This document shows positions 1 through 9,242 of a stretch of 64,000 bases of DNA, piece after piece. The stretch spans positions 1-64,000 of the forward strand of contig CAWIVH010000013.1 in NCBI GenBank assembly GCA_963839475.1. Reading direction: 5' to 3'. How positions within the stretch are numbered: the first letter of the stretch is position 1; each line of letters starts with the position of its first letter. Origin of the DNA: CAWIVH01 sp963839475. Lineage in GTDB: Bacteria; Acidobacteriota; UBA6911. The translations under genes were made by a program, and so were the position numbers. A model generated the notes under the pieces. That model had not been told where the DNA came from and made no database searches. It worked only from the letters and a program-made list of their open reading frames with translations.

Positions 1-555
1 TTGAGGATTTCACCCCTGCGCCAGCCTGTGACGTAGGCAAACCGTGCGACAGGCTGCAGGTCCCCAGGCAAATGGGCGCGAACTGCTCCCTTTCAAAAAA
101 GCCCTGCCGGACATTTTTATGTGGCCGCACTTGACAGCGGGCCATTATTGTATATGATTTTGATATTCTATTCAGGAATCCATCGACAGATTATTCGTAA
201 GCCTTCCGCTGCGGCCGCGGATCTGGCCGACCTGACAGGTGTCCCAGTGCCTCGCCCCAGGTGACGTAGTGTTCATCTAGGCCTCAGGGGTCAAGGATCT
301 ACGGACATCGCAGATATGGGAAATTTGTTTGGCTTGGCATTGGAACCTCCTGAAGAATCCGGGCTAACGCAACCTTCGGTTATTCCAATGAACTGAATTT
401 TGACAGCCATGGTTGCCCCGGGGTGATCCACAGCTGCACTCCGACTATTTCAATCGAAAAGGTACTATGCGATTTGATTAGGAAAGTCGAGCAGAAAATC
501 GTACCAATTAATTATGAAGTTGCATGTCAAGTTCACAGCAAAGCGAGGGTAGATC
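1..555. other. Non-coding left edge and long leader before the Tc/RHS-like gene
   Basis: I see no convincing protein-coding gene here; the short open frames lack family signatures. The stretch holds a good sigma70-like promoter at 131-158. Just before the downstream gene there is a GAGG Shine-Dalgarno-like core about 7 bases upstream of the ATG at 556. If the promoter at 131 drives that gene, the 5' leader is about 390 nt, long enough for a structured or regulatory leader, but I recognise no riboswitch family. Confidence 0.5.
131..158 (+). promoter_or_regulatory. Putative sigma70 promoter
   Basis: TTGACA at 131-136 matches the -35 consensus fully. After a 16-base spacer, TATGAT at 153-158 matches 5 of 6 bases of the -10 consensus. 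It points towards the gene starting at 556, about 390 bases from the start codon, so another promoter may lie closer. Sequence match only. Confidence 0.4.
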
Positions 556-2859
556 ATGAAGCGAGCGATATTGGGGATTTTGGCGATGGTCGTTGCGGTA
601 TTAACGCTGCCAATCATGACCCTAACGGCCGACACCTTGTCGGGTGTCGACAAGTCGGTGCTCATCCGGGAACCTCAACTGCGTCCGGGCGCATTGGGCA
701 ACGGCTCTCTCGCCGGCCTGCAATTCGCGAACCCCGCCGAGCAACTGGTGGTCATGAGCCCGCCCGAGGCCAGTAACCAGGGTGGCGCTGCGTTGGAGCA
801 TCCCCTAATGATCCCCCCGGGACGAGGCGGCTTTCAGCCCAAACTCGCCCTAACCTACGACTCGTCCGGGGGCAACGGCTGGGTGGGAACGGGCTGGGAC
901 CTCTCCGTCGGCGACATCAGCGTCGATACGCGCTGGGGTGTGCCCCGCTTCGACCTTAAGAAGGAAAGCGAAACATACGTTCTCAATGGCCAGGTGCTGA
1001 GCCCCACCGCCGTGCGCGCCGATTGGCAGACCAGGGTAGCCGACCGCTCGGACTTCACCCGACGGGTCGAAACCGAATACGAATTGATCATTCGTCATGG
1101 GAACTCTCCGCAAACCTATTGGTGGGAAGTCCGCGACAAGATGGGCGGTATCCGCTGGTACGGCGGCTACCCCGACGACGGCGGCCCTTCCGTCGGCGTG
1201 CCGGCCCCTACCTACCCGTCGCTGAGGCAGGACCCATCCGCGATACTTTTCGACGACGCCGGGAACGCCTACCGCTGGGCCCTCAGTGCACAGCGTGACG
1301 TGGGTGTGAACATGATCCGCTACTTCTACGAAAAAACGGACGGGCAGCGCGTCGGCGCCGACAACGCCTCGGTTGGCAAGCAACTGTATCTCAAGCGGAT
1401 CCTCTACACCGCGGCGGCGTACCAAGCCGCGGTCGCCGGGGCGAAGAGCGACCCCCCGGTTCCGTCGGCCGCCGACCAGGACCCGGCCTTCGAGGTACGC
1501 TTCCTGCGCGATGCCGATATAAGCCCCAGGCCAACGCCCCGCAGGGATGTCATTGTCGACGCGCGCGGCGGCTTCCTCCAGGTCACTTCCGACCTGCTTC
1601 GGCGGGTCGAGGTCTGGACCGCCACGCCGCCCGCGGTTCGCAAATCGGAGCGGACCTATGACAAGCTCACGCGGCGCTACGACCTGATCTATCAGGAGGG
1701 CGCGTACGGCAAAACCCTGCTGAAAGCCGTCAACCAGGTCGGTTCGGACGGACTCACTTACGGTGTCCACCAGTTCGACTACCACGATGATGTGCGCAAC
1801 CCCGCCGGCGCCTATAACGGCTTTGGCCCCGAAGTGGCCTGGAACACCCGCACCGACAGTCTCCGGGGAAATGCCATCACGGATGTCCCGCTTAGCGTTC
1901 TGGGCGCGTCAGAGACCAATGCGGGCGACGTCCACGCCTATATCGGGTTCAACCCATCCAACCCGACCAAAAACGGTTCGTTCGGCGGCGCGTTTACCAT
2001 CAATGGCGGCGCCACCGAGGCCCTCGCCGAGATGATGGACATCAACGGCGATGGTTTACCCGACAAGGTCTTCCGTGAACAGCGCGGCGGTCCAATCTTC
2101 TACCGCCTCAACACTTCCGGCCCCGACCGTACCCCCACATTTGGAGACAAGCGCTCGGTATTAGGCCTCAACAAATTGTCTACTGAGTTCAACATCGGTC
2201 TCGCAGGAAGCTTGGAGGCGCACTTCGGCGTCATAGTCCAGTTCACGGTGGCCGGAAATGTCGCCGTCGGCGAGGATTACTTCACCGACGTTAACAGCGA
2301 CGGCCTGCCCGACTTCGTGTCGGCCGGGACGGTTTATTTCAACCACCTCGACGTGGCGACCGGCATCCCGACTTTCGAAACCAACAGCAGCCTGACTCAG
2401 GCCCCGATCAGCCCGGGCGGCGGGGCCACGCTGCCTCCCCTTCAGGCAATCCAGGATCTTGAGACCCAGCGGCGGCAGCAGTCGCCTCTGCAAGACACGG
2501 TGCGCCGTTGGGTGGCGCCCTTCGACGGCTCGATCACAATCGACGCGCCGGTCGCGCTGCAACCGCCGACTGCGCCCGGGGATCCCGTGCCCCCCTATAC
2601 GGGCGACGGCGTGCGGATCGCTATCCAGCACAACGCCAGCCAGCTGTGGGCCGCGACCCTGCCAACGGCCGGATCGAGCATCACTCCCAGCCTGGGTGCG
2701 GTCACAGTGGCGAAAGGTGATCGTCTGTACTTCCGGGTGCAGTCGATCGATGACGGAGTGCGCGACCAGGTGCTCTGGAATCCGACCATCACCTATTCGG
2801 GCACAGCTGCCCGCCGATGCAAACGGTCTCAGTCAGGCGATCTATCGCGGCTCCGATGA
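556..2859 (+). CDS. SpvB/TcaC-like N-terminal part of a giant secreted Tc/RHS protein (fragment 1 of 4)
   Basis: This 767-residue frame opens with a Sec signal peptide (residues 1 to about 25, Lys-Arg then a long hydrophobic run). A classic SpvB/TcaC N-terminal domain follows at about residues 60-120, with a PPGRGGFQPKLALTY-type core and GGNGWVGTGW. Two FG-GAP/VCBS-type calcium loops are visible (DINGDGLPD near residue 495 and DVNSDGLPD near residue 580). In Tc toxins this region is the start of the TcB shell. Homologous sequence ends near nt 2800; the last 18 or so residues are out-of-frame noise. Removing one base around 2806-2812 restores continuity into the next frame with the reading TAPADANG, so a one-base insertion (mutation or assembly error) splits the gene. 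The intact protein would run from 556 to 11116, about 3,500 residues. Confidence 0.85.
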   Translation: MKRAILGILAMVVAVLTLPIMTLTADTLSGVDKSVLIREPQLRPGALGNGSLAGLQFANPAEQLVVMSPPEASNQGGAALEHPLMIPPGRGGFQPKLALTYDSSGGNGWVGTGWDLSVGDISVDTRWGVPRFDLKKESETYVLNGQVLSPTAVRADWQTRVADRSDFTRRVETEYELIIRHGNSPQTYWWEVRDKMGGIRWYGGYPDDGGPSVGVPAPTYPSLRQDPSAILFDDAGNAYRWALSAQRDVGVNMIRYFYEKTDGQRVGADNASVGKQLYLKRILYTAAAYQAAVAGAKSDPPVPSAADQDPAFEVRFLRDADISPRPTPRRDVIVDARGGFLQVTSDLLRRVEVWTATPPAVRKSERTYDKLTRRYDLIYQEGAYGKTLLKAVNQVGSDGLTYGVHQFDYHDDVRNPAGAYNGFGPEVAWNTRTDSLRGNAITDVPLSVLGASETNAGDVHAYIGFNPSNPTKNGSFGGAFTINGGATEALAEMMDINGDGLPDKVFREQRGGPIFYRLNTSGPDRTPTFGDKRSVLGLNKLSTEFNIGLAGSLEAHFGVIVQFTVAGNVAVGEDYFTDVNSDGLPDFVSAGTVYFNHLDVATGIPTFETNSSLTQAPISPGGGATLPPLQAIQDLETQRRQQSPLQDTVRRWVAPFDGSITIDAPVALQPPTAPGDPVPPYTGDGVRIAIQHNASQLWAATLPTAGSSITPSLGAVTVAKGDRLYFRVQSIDDGVRDQVLWNPTITYSGTAARRCKRSQSGDLSRLR

Positions 2860-3526
2860 TTTCACCCTGGCCGGCCGGCCAAACACGGTCGGCATCATGC
2901 CGCTGAAGGGTACGGTCCGGTTTGAGGGCAAGCTGTTCAAGACCAAAGCCACGACCGACGACGCGACCGTGCTGGTCCTGAAAAACGGCGTACCTGTCTT
3001 TCAGCAGGTCATTGCCGCGGCCGCAGTAGATCCAAACGGCATCCCGTTGACCGGAGTTTTCCCGGTTGACGCCCCCACCGATACTTCTAAGGATAAGGTC
3101 GAGGTGCGCATCGCAGTCGACTCGCCCATAGACGTTACCGCCTTACGCCTGGATCACAAGCTGTACTATATCCAGGCCGATCCGGTGGATGGCCAACAGA
3201 TCCCGCTCACCGGCCAGGACGGCTCCCCGACACTCGTTCTGCAGATCCCTGCCGACACCGACATCTATCCCTCAAATACGCTTACCCTCCCGCGCCAGCC
3301 ATGGGTGTCCAATATATCGGGCGCGGTGACAGCGCGAGCCAGCCTCAACGTCGGTCCAAATAGCGGCGGCGGCGATGTGTTCGTGACGGTCAAGAACGCG
3401 GCGGGCCTGGTCGCCAAGGGCAAGATCACGGTTCCCAACAGCTCAAGCCAGCAGTTGGTGTCCACGGATTTCCCGATCATCACTTGTCAACGGAGCCAGC
3501 TACTGGTTCGATTTCACCATCCGTAA
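2802..3526 (+). pseudogene. Fragment 2 of 4 of the Tc/RHS-like gene (TcB middle region)
   Basis: This frame continues the protein from about nt 2810 (ADANGLSQAIYRGSDDF) through a beta-rich segment to about nt 3470. It has no start codon of its own with a ribosome-binding site at the junction. The open frame extends further upstream, to 2459, but that part is a shadow of fragment 1. Near nt 3465-3482 a second net +1 shift moves the coding phase to the next frame, whose residues SLVNGASYWFDFTIRNPG read as a natural continuation. The last residues before the stop at 3526 are therefore noise. I recognise no catalytic motif in this part. Either the gene is decaying or the assembly has indel errors; both junctions keep homology on each side. 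Confidence 0.7.
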
Positions 3527-3533
3527 TCCCGGC

Positions 3534-6500
3534 TTGTCCGACAAAGCGAGCGGGCAGACCGTTCAACTGCTGAATGGGCAGGCCGCCCCGCTCAAGAAAG
3601 CGGATCCGGTGGCAGAGGCCATCGACTCCGCCAAAATGTCCCCGGCCGGGCGACTGGCCCGCCTGGCTGCGATCGGCCAACTTGATGCCGCGATTGAGCA
3701 GGCGCGCAAGTCCGGCAGCGGTTTCAATGCCCTGATCGCCGACAGCGGCTCCGGAGGTTCGGGCAGCAAGGATGGCGGGACGGGTCACGCAGGGGGTCAG
3801 GCTGAGCTTTCCATCGCGGTAGATGCCAGCGGCCAGCACGTCGTGGTCGGCGCGTCCGACACGCGCGGTTTCAATCTCAACCCCGTCTCCATGTCCGGCT
3901 ATGCCTATTCCGATGACGGCGGCGCAACGTGGGTGGATGGCGGCACCCTACCCGTCAGCACGGCTACGAGCATGATTGGGACCACGGTCCTGCCGCAGCT
4001 TTTCGGCAGCCCCGAGGTCAAATACCTGGGCGGCTCGAATTTCATCTACTTCTCGATCATGGTCAAGAAATTCTCGGAAACCCAGGTGGTCCAGACCATG
4101 AGCTTCCATCGTTCGACGGATTATGGGCACACCTGGACGGGGCCCTTCGAGGTAACGTCCGCGACGAATCCACACGGGCTTCTCACCAGCTCGGGCGCCC
4201 CGCGCGACGCCGCCGACAAGGAATATGCCGACGTCGATCCGGAGACAGGCCGGGTCATCATGAGCTGGAACAACTTCACAACCTCGTCCCCAGGCCAGGA
4301 ATTGTCCACGACCTACAGTGACAACATCATGGATGCGGTCCCTGCCTGGTCGGACCGGGTCGTCGTTTCGGCGGTCTCGGGTGACCGGAACGCCATCATC
4401 CCCCGTTTTGCCGGAGGCGGCTCGAACGAAGCGTACGTTGCCTGGCCGCGGAGCGGGAGCGGCGGGAGTTCCATGCAATTCGCGCGCTCAACCGACAACG
4501 GGGCTACGTGGTCGGCTCCGGCAAATGTCTCCGGAACGCCGGCCCCCGTCGATCAGATCCCGGGCAACGACCGCTTCAGCATGTTCCCGGGGCTGGCCGT
4601 CGACAACTCCGGCGGCCCGAACCAAGGGCACCTTTACCTGGTCTACGTGACGAACCAAAACCAGGACGGGGCCGACATAGCATTCCAGAGCAGCACGGAT
4701 GCGGGCCGGACCTTCTCTTCTCCCATCCTGCTCAACAGCCGGCCGGGCGAGGACCGGGCTCAGTGGTTCCCGTGGGTGGCCGTGGACAAAAACACCGGGC
4801 GTGTTTACGTCTCTTACTACGATCAAGGGATCGCCCCGACTGGAGATCTCACCGAGGCTACATACCTCTTCTCGGACGACGCGGGCGGGATCTGGAGCAA
4901 GCCGGCGCCGCTTACTGACCGGCCGTTTCATGCCGGCGACGGAAACGCCGCCGGCCAACCCAAGCCAGGCGAATACAACCAGGCTGTCGCTCAGAACGGT
5001 CATCTGTATGCCGTTTGGGCCGGCGCTTCCGATCTTGAGCCGTCCAACGACAGCCGGCCCGCCGCCGCGGGCATGACGGTTCCGGATATCCATTTCAAAC
5101 GGATTTCCGGCGGGCGGGCCTCGTTGCGTCTGGGAAGCGCATCGTTCGCCGGCAGCAGCGACAATGGCCTTGCCGGCACCGGCGAGCCCGTGAATCTCAC
5201 GCTGCCGCTCGATAACTATGTCACGAATTCCCTGAGCCGGGCGCCGATCTCGGGGATCAGCGCCTCCCTGTCGAGCACTACCCCTGGGGTGAGCATCCTC
5301 GAGGCAGGCTCCGCCTATCCCAATTTAGCCCCCGGAGCATCGGCTGCGAACAGCACCCCCTACGTGATCACCCTGGCGCCGTCGTTCGTGCCCGGGACAC
5401 CCATCGACCTGGCTCTTACCGTCACCAGTTCGGAAAGCCCAACGACTCTGCTTTACACGCTAGCACCTCCTTCGCCTGACGTGAACACCGGGCTTCTTTC
5501 GAAGAACCTGGTGGGGGTCGCGCCGGGCAACCTGTCGACCGGCCAGATTCCCTCGCAAGGCGGAACGACGGCTGACAAAGCGACGGGAACTCAAGCCGAG
5601 CTCGAGGCAAGCAGGATTCCCGGCATCGTTCGGGCCGGACAGGACCGGCTTTTCGCCACCATAGACGTGACGAGCGTGCTTAACTGGGCCGGCAGGCAAG
5701 GCGCTTTCCCGATCGCTTACCGGGGCTGGGGCTATGCCGGCTATAATGGTGACGGGACCAGGTCCTCTCAGCCAATTGATGAGACCGCCTTCGAATTCAA
5801 GCCCGAGCAGTTCCCGCAGACATCCACGGAGCCGTCGGGCTACGAAGATCCCAACTACAAAGATGTCAGCAAGGGCAACGCCTTTGTGTTCCTGCCCGCC
5901 CGAGTCGCGATCCGCAATTCGGCCAACCAGGTGGTCGATACGCTCCTGGCCTGGACCGGAATGAAAGACAACATCCTCGGTGCCGCCAATCTGATGCGTG
6001 CCTCGCGCCGCGGCGCCGATACTCCTTCCCTCGGAATCGCGCCAGGCACCGGCGTACAGGCGGTGCGCCGGGTCGGCGTGACGGCGCCCGATTTATCGCT
6101 TACGGCCGGCATCGGGCCGGCGAGCGTTTCGGCGGGCGCCGCCCCCAGCTTCGGCCTGCTTGATTATATGGACCTCAACGGTGACGGCTTTCCCGACATC
6201 GTCGCCCCGGGCTACGTAAAGTACACCAACCCGCGCGGCGGCTTTGTCGCCGCCGACGGCGCAGGCGTCTCGATTGTCAACCAGGAAACCACCATCTCGG
6301 TGTCGGGCGGGGCCGAAAGCGGCGGGATCTCGATCAAAGCCAACGCCAAGGGTAAAACCAATTCCCCGCAAAGCGGCAAATCCGCCGCGAAGTCGCATTA
6401 TGGATTTAACGTGGGCGGCTCAATCGGGATCAGCGCCAGTTTCACCAATCCCCCGGGGTCGCCTGTGGCCCTCGAGCAGTCGCTGGCCGACGTCAACGGT

Positions 6501-9242
6501 GACGGCCTCCCCGACCGGGTGCGCGTTACCGACCGGGGCGTCTTAGTGCGGCTCAACCTCGGCTACCGCTTCGCCGACCCGGAGATCCTGTGGGCGGCGG
6601 GGGGCGGCTTCGAAAGCAACGAGTCGTATTCCGGCTCCGTCGGCGGCTCGTTCGGATTCACGACCTTTAACCGGGATTTCTCGGCCGGTCTCGGCCTCAC
6701 GGAGTCGATCGATGTTCCACGCTACGCCTGGATCGATGTGGACGGCGACGGCATACTCGACCGCCTTCGCAAGGACAACACGATCAAGGTGGCGTTTGGC
6801 ACCAACTCCGGCCTGATGGAGGAGGTCAACTACGGGACGGTGGCGGAAGGAACCTTCGAACTGATCGGCGGGGGAATCCCCATCGGCCAGCAGATCTCCC
6901 TGGGGCGGAGCCGCGGCGTGGGCGCAGGCTTTGACTTCACGATTGGCGTCGGGCCACTTTGTATCGCCGCCTGCTATCTCATCGTCAACCCGGGCGTGCA
7001 CTTCGATCACACCATCTCCTCCACGCAGATTCAGCTGACTGACGTCGACGGCGACGGCTATCCCGATTCGGTCAAGAGCACGGCCGATAACCAGATCATG
7101 GTCCGGTTCAACAATCGGGGCCGTACCAACCTGTTGAGGCAGGTGCGCAACCCGCTCGGCGGCTCGATCCGCCTGGGCTACAGTCGTGACGGCAATACCG
7201 AGGGCCAGCCGAACTCGGTCTGGACGCTGTCCAGCGTAGAGGTGGACGATGGCCGCCCCGGCGACGGCGTCGATGTGCGGCTTTCGACCTACGAATACTC
7301 CGGTGGCCGGTATAACCGGCTCGAGCGCGAGATGCTCGGCTACAGCACGGTGATCGAGCGCCAGCGCGCCTTCGCCGGCGACGGCAACGTGGCCGACGAC
7401 CCGGTGCTGCGCGTCATAGAGCGCAACTATCTCAACAACAATATCTTTGACAGCGGGCTGCTGGCCCGGCAAACCCTGCGCACGGCGAGCGGCACCCCCC
7501 TGCAGGAAACACAATCGACATGGTCGCTGATAGACCTGGCCAGCAAGGCTCCTGCCGACCTCGCCCCCAACCCGGGGGATCCCGCGGGAATGCGCCTGCT
7601 GACGATGGCAGTCGCCCCGCTGCAGACGAAGGTGGCGCAGCGCTGGTTCGACTCCGGCGGCGCAGTCGGCAAGGAGACATGGATCACCTACCAGTACGAC
7701 GGGCTCGGCAACGTGGTGCGCCAGGTCGACGTCGGTGAGCCGGATGTGGCCGGCGACGACGTGATCGCCAACATCGAATACACGACATGCTCAAATGCCT
7801 CGGCGGGATATGAGCACGCACCAGGTGAGGAGCCGGTCTATGAACCCGGCACATTCGCCTGTCCGGCCACGCCGCCGGCCGGCGGCGCCCCGCCCTACTG
7901 GCACCCGAACGTGTGCCCGACCTGGACAAGCCTCCCGGCACATCTGACGATCACCGACGGCAGCGGCGCCGTGCTGCGCCAGCGCGACGGCGCTCCCGCC
8001 CTGTGCGACAACAGCTCGGTCACTGACCTGAAGGAATGGTTCGGGCCTAGAGCCGGGGACTTTGCGGAGTCCTTTTTGTCGTATGATTCCTGGGGCAGCT
8101 ATAACCATATCGATTATCCGGAGAACGCTGCCGGTCAGCGTCTCACCGTCGACTACGTCTACGACGACAACAGTCACGCCGGGATTGCCAGCACAACCGA
8201 CAGCCACGGCCTGACGGCCACGGCCACCTTCGATGGCCCCACCGGCCGGCTCGCCGAGCGTACCGACGCCAACGGACAGAAGACCAGCTACACGTACGAC
8301 GCCTTCGGCCGGCTCGCCACCATCACCGGACCCTATCAGCAGGGCACCGGCACGCCGACCATGAGATTCGAGTACCACACCGACGCTTCGGGCTACGCCT
8401 ACGCGATCGCCCGCCACTTCGATGTGCGCCATCCGGGCGATACCATCGATACCGTGACCTTCGTGGACGGCATCGGCCGGCAGACCCAAACCAAACAGGA
8501 CGGGACCGTTTTCCGCGGGGCGACACTCGCGCCTGCTAATGTGATGCTGGTTAGTTCCGCCCTCGAATTCGACGCCCTGGGCCGTACGGTGCGGACCCGG
8601 TACCCCGTGACCGAACCGCTGGGGACGATCGGAACCTATAACACCAATGCTACCGGACTGGCGACGACGATCGAGTGGGACCTGCTCGATCGGCAGACGA
8701 GAACGGTCATCCCTGACGGGAGCACGACAATCACGACTTACGACTTTGGCGGTGCAGCCGACTTCGGAGCGAACCTGTTCCGCACCGCCGTCATCGACCC
8801 GCTCGGGAAACCCCAGACGAGCTGGATCGACGTTCACAACAACATATATGCCGTTGACGACGAAGCCGTGGGCCAGCCCCGCATTCGCACCCGGTACAGC
8901 TACGACCCCCTGGGCCAGCTTACCCGGGTGACTGATAATGCGGGCAACGTTACCACGCACGCCTATGACCTCATGGGTCGAGGGATAGCCACGCAGACGC
9001 CTGACGGCGGCCTGGTCGAGACCCGCTGGGATGGTGCGAGCAATATCGTGGCGAAGATTACGCCGAACCTGCGGAAATCCAACCAGCAGATCAACTACCG
9101 TTACGATATCGATCGCCTCATCGCCGTCGACTATCCCGACACTACGCCGGATGTGACCTACACCTACGGCGGCACGGCGCACCGGGGAACGCGGCCGGGC
9201 GGGTTACGACGATCCAGGACGGGGTCCGCACCCAGCAGTTGA
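3534..9242 (+). CDS. Sialidase-like Asp-box propeller + FG-GAP + RHS repeats (fragment 3 of 4)
   Basis: The coding phase really begins near nt 3480; the TTG at 3534 is only the first possible start codon in this frame. Residues counted from 3534: five Asp-box/BNR motifs lie at about 126-133 (SDDGGATW), 194-201, 319-326, 387-394 and 447-454 (a weak one), which together suggest a sialidase-type beta-propeller. FG-GAP/VCBS calcium loops follow near 875 (DLNGDGFPD), 985, 1067 and 1171, the integrin-like propeller typical of TcB. Then comes the TcB middle region. From about 1500 onward there are YD/RHS repeats (YDAFGRL, YDPLGQLTRVTDNAGN). The frame ends at 9242, but homology stops near 9187, where a GGGG run lacks one G; restoring it gives TAHRGNAAGRVTTIQDG. 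The embedded BNR propeller is unusual for the family. Confidence 0.85.
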   Translation: MSDKASGQTVQLLNGQAAPLKKADPVAEAIDSAKMSPAGRLARLAAIGQLDAAIEQARKSGSGFNALIADSGSGGSGSKDGGTGHAGGQAELSIAVDASGQHVVVGASDTRGFNLNPVSMSGYAYSDDGGATWVDGGTLPVSTATSMIGTTVLPQLFGSPEVKYLGGSNFIYFSIMVKKFSETQVVQTMSFHRSTDYGHTWTGPFEVTSATNPHGLLTSSGAPRDAADKEYADVDPETGRVIMSWNNFTTSSPGQELSTTYSDNIMDAVPAWSDRVVVSAVSGDRNAIIPRFAGGGSNEAYVAWPRSGSGGSSMQFARSTDNGATWSAPANVSGTPAPVDQIPGNDRFSMFPGLAVDNSGGPNQGHLYLVYVTNQNQDGADIAFQSSTDAGRTFSSPILLNSRPGEDRAQWFPWVAVDKNTGRVYVSYYDQGIAPTGDLTEATYLFSDDAGGIWSKPAPLTDRPFHAGDGNAAGQPKPGEYNQAVAQNGHLYAVWAGASDLEPSNDSRPAAAGMTVPDIHFKRISGGRASLRLGSASFAGSSDNGLAGTGEPVNLTLPLDNYVTNSLSRAPISGISASLSSTTPGVSILEAGSAYPNLAPGASAANSTPYVITLAPSFVPGTPIDLALTVTSSESPTTLLYTLAPPSPDVNTGLLSKNLVGVAPGNLSTGQIPSQGGTTADKATGTQAELEASRIPGIVRAGQDRLFATIDVTSVLNWAGRQGAFPIAYRGWGYAGYNGDGTRSSQPIDETAFEFKPEQFPQTSTEPSGYEDPNYKDVSKGNAFVFLPARVAIRNSANQVVDTLLAWTGMKDNILGAANLMRASRRGADTPSLGIAPGTGVQAVRRVGVTAPDLSLTAGIGPASVSAGAAPSFGLLDYMDLNGDGFPDIVAPGYVKYTNPRGGFVAADGAGVSIVNQETTISVSGGAESGGISIKANAKGKTNSPQSGKSAAKSHYGFNVGGSIGISASFTNPPGSPVALEQSLADVNGDGLPDRVRVTDRGVLVRLNLGYRFADPEILWAAGGGFESNESYSGSVGGSFGFTTFNRDFSAGLGLTESIDVPRYAWIDVDGDGILDRLRKDNTIKVAFGTNSGLMEEVNYGTVAEGTFELIGGGIPIGQQISLGRSRGVGAGFDFTIGVGPLCIAACYLIVNPGVHFDHTISSTQIQLTDVDGDGYPDSVKSTADNQIMVRFNNRGRTNLLRQVRNPLGGSIRLGYSRDGNTEGQPNSVWTLSSVEVDDGRPGDGVDVRLSTYEYSGGRYNRLEREMLGYSTVIERQRAFAGDGNVADDPVLRVIERNYLNNNIFDSGLLARQTLRTASGTPLQETQSTWSLIDLASKAPADLAPNPGDPAGMRLLTMAVAPLQTKVAQRWFDSGGAVGKETWITYQYDGLGNVVRQVDVGEPDVAGDDVIANIEYTTCSNASAGYEHAPGEEPVYEPGTFACPATPPAGGAPPYWHPNVCPTWTSLPAHLTITDGSGAVLRQRDGAPALCDNSSVTDLKEWFGPRAGDFAESFLSYDSWGSYNHIDYPENAAGQRLTVDYVYDDNSHAGIASTTDSHGLTATATFDGPTGRLAERTDANGQKTSYTYDAFGRLATITGPYQQGTGTPTMRFEYHTDASGYAYAIARHFDVRHPGDTIDTVTFVDGIGRQTQTKQDGTVFRGATLAPANVMLVSSALEFDALGRTVRTRYPVTEPLGTIGTYNTNATGLATTIEWDLLDRQTRTVIPDGSTTITTYDFGGAADFGANLFRTAVIDPLGKPQTSWIDVHNNIYAVDDEAVGQPRIRTRYSYDPLGQLTRVTDNAGNVTTHAYDLMGRGIATQTPDGGLVETRWDGASNIVAKITPNLRKSNQQINYRYDIDRLIAVDYPDTTPDVTYTYGGTAHRGTRPGGLRRSRTGSAPSS

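Noticed and set aside
7791..9182. 463-residue minus-strand open frame
   Set aside because: Shadow of the RHS repeat region; the plus strand has clear RHS motifs.
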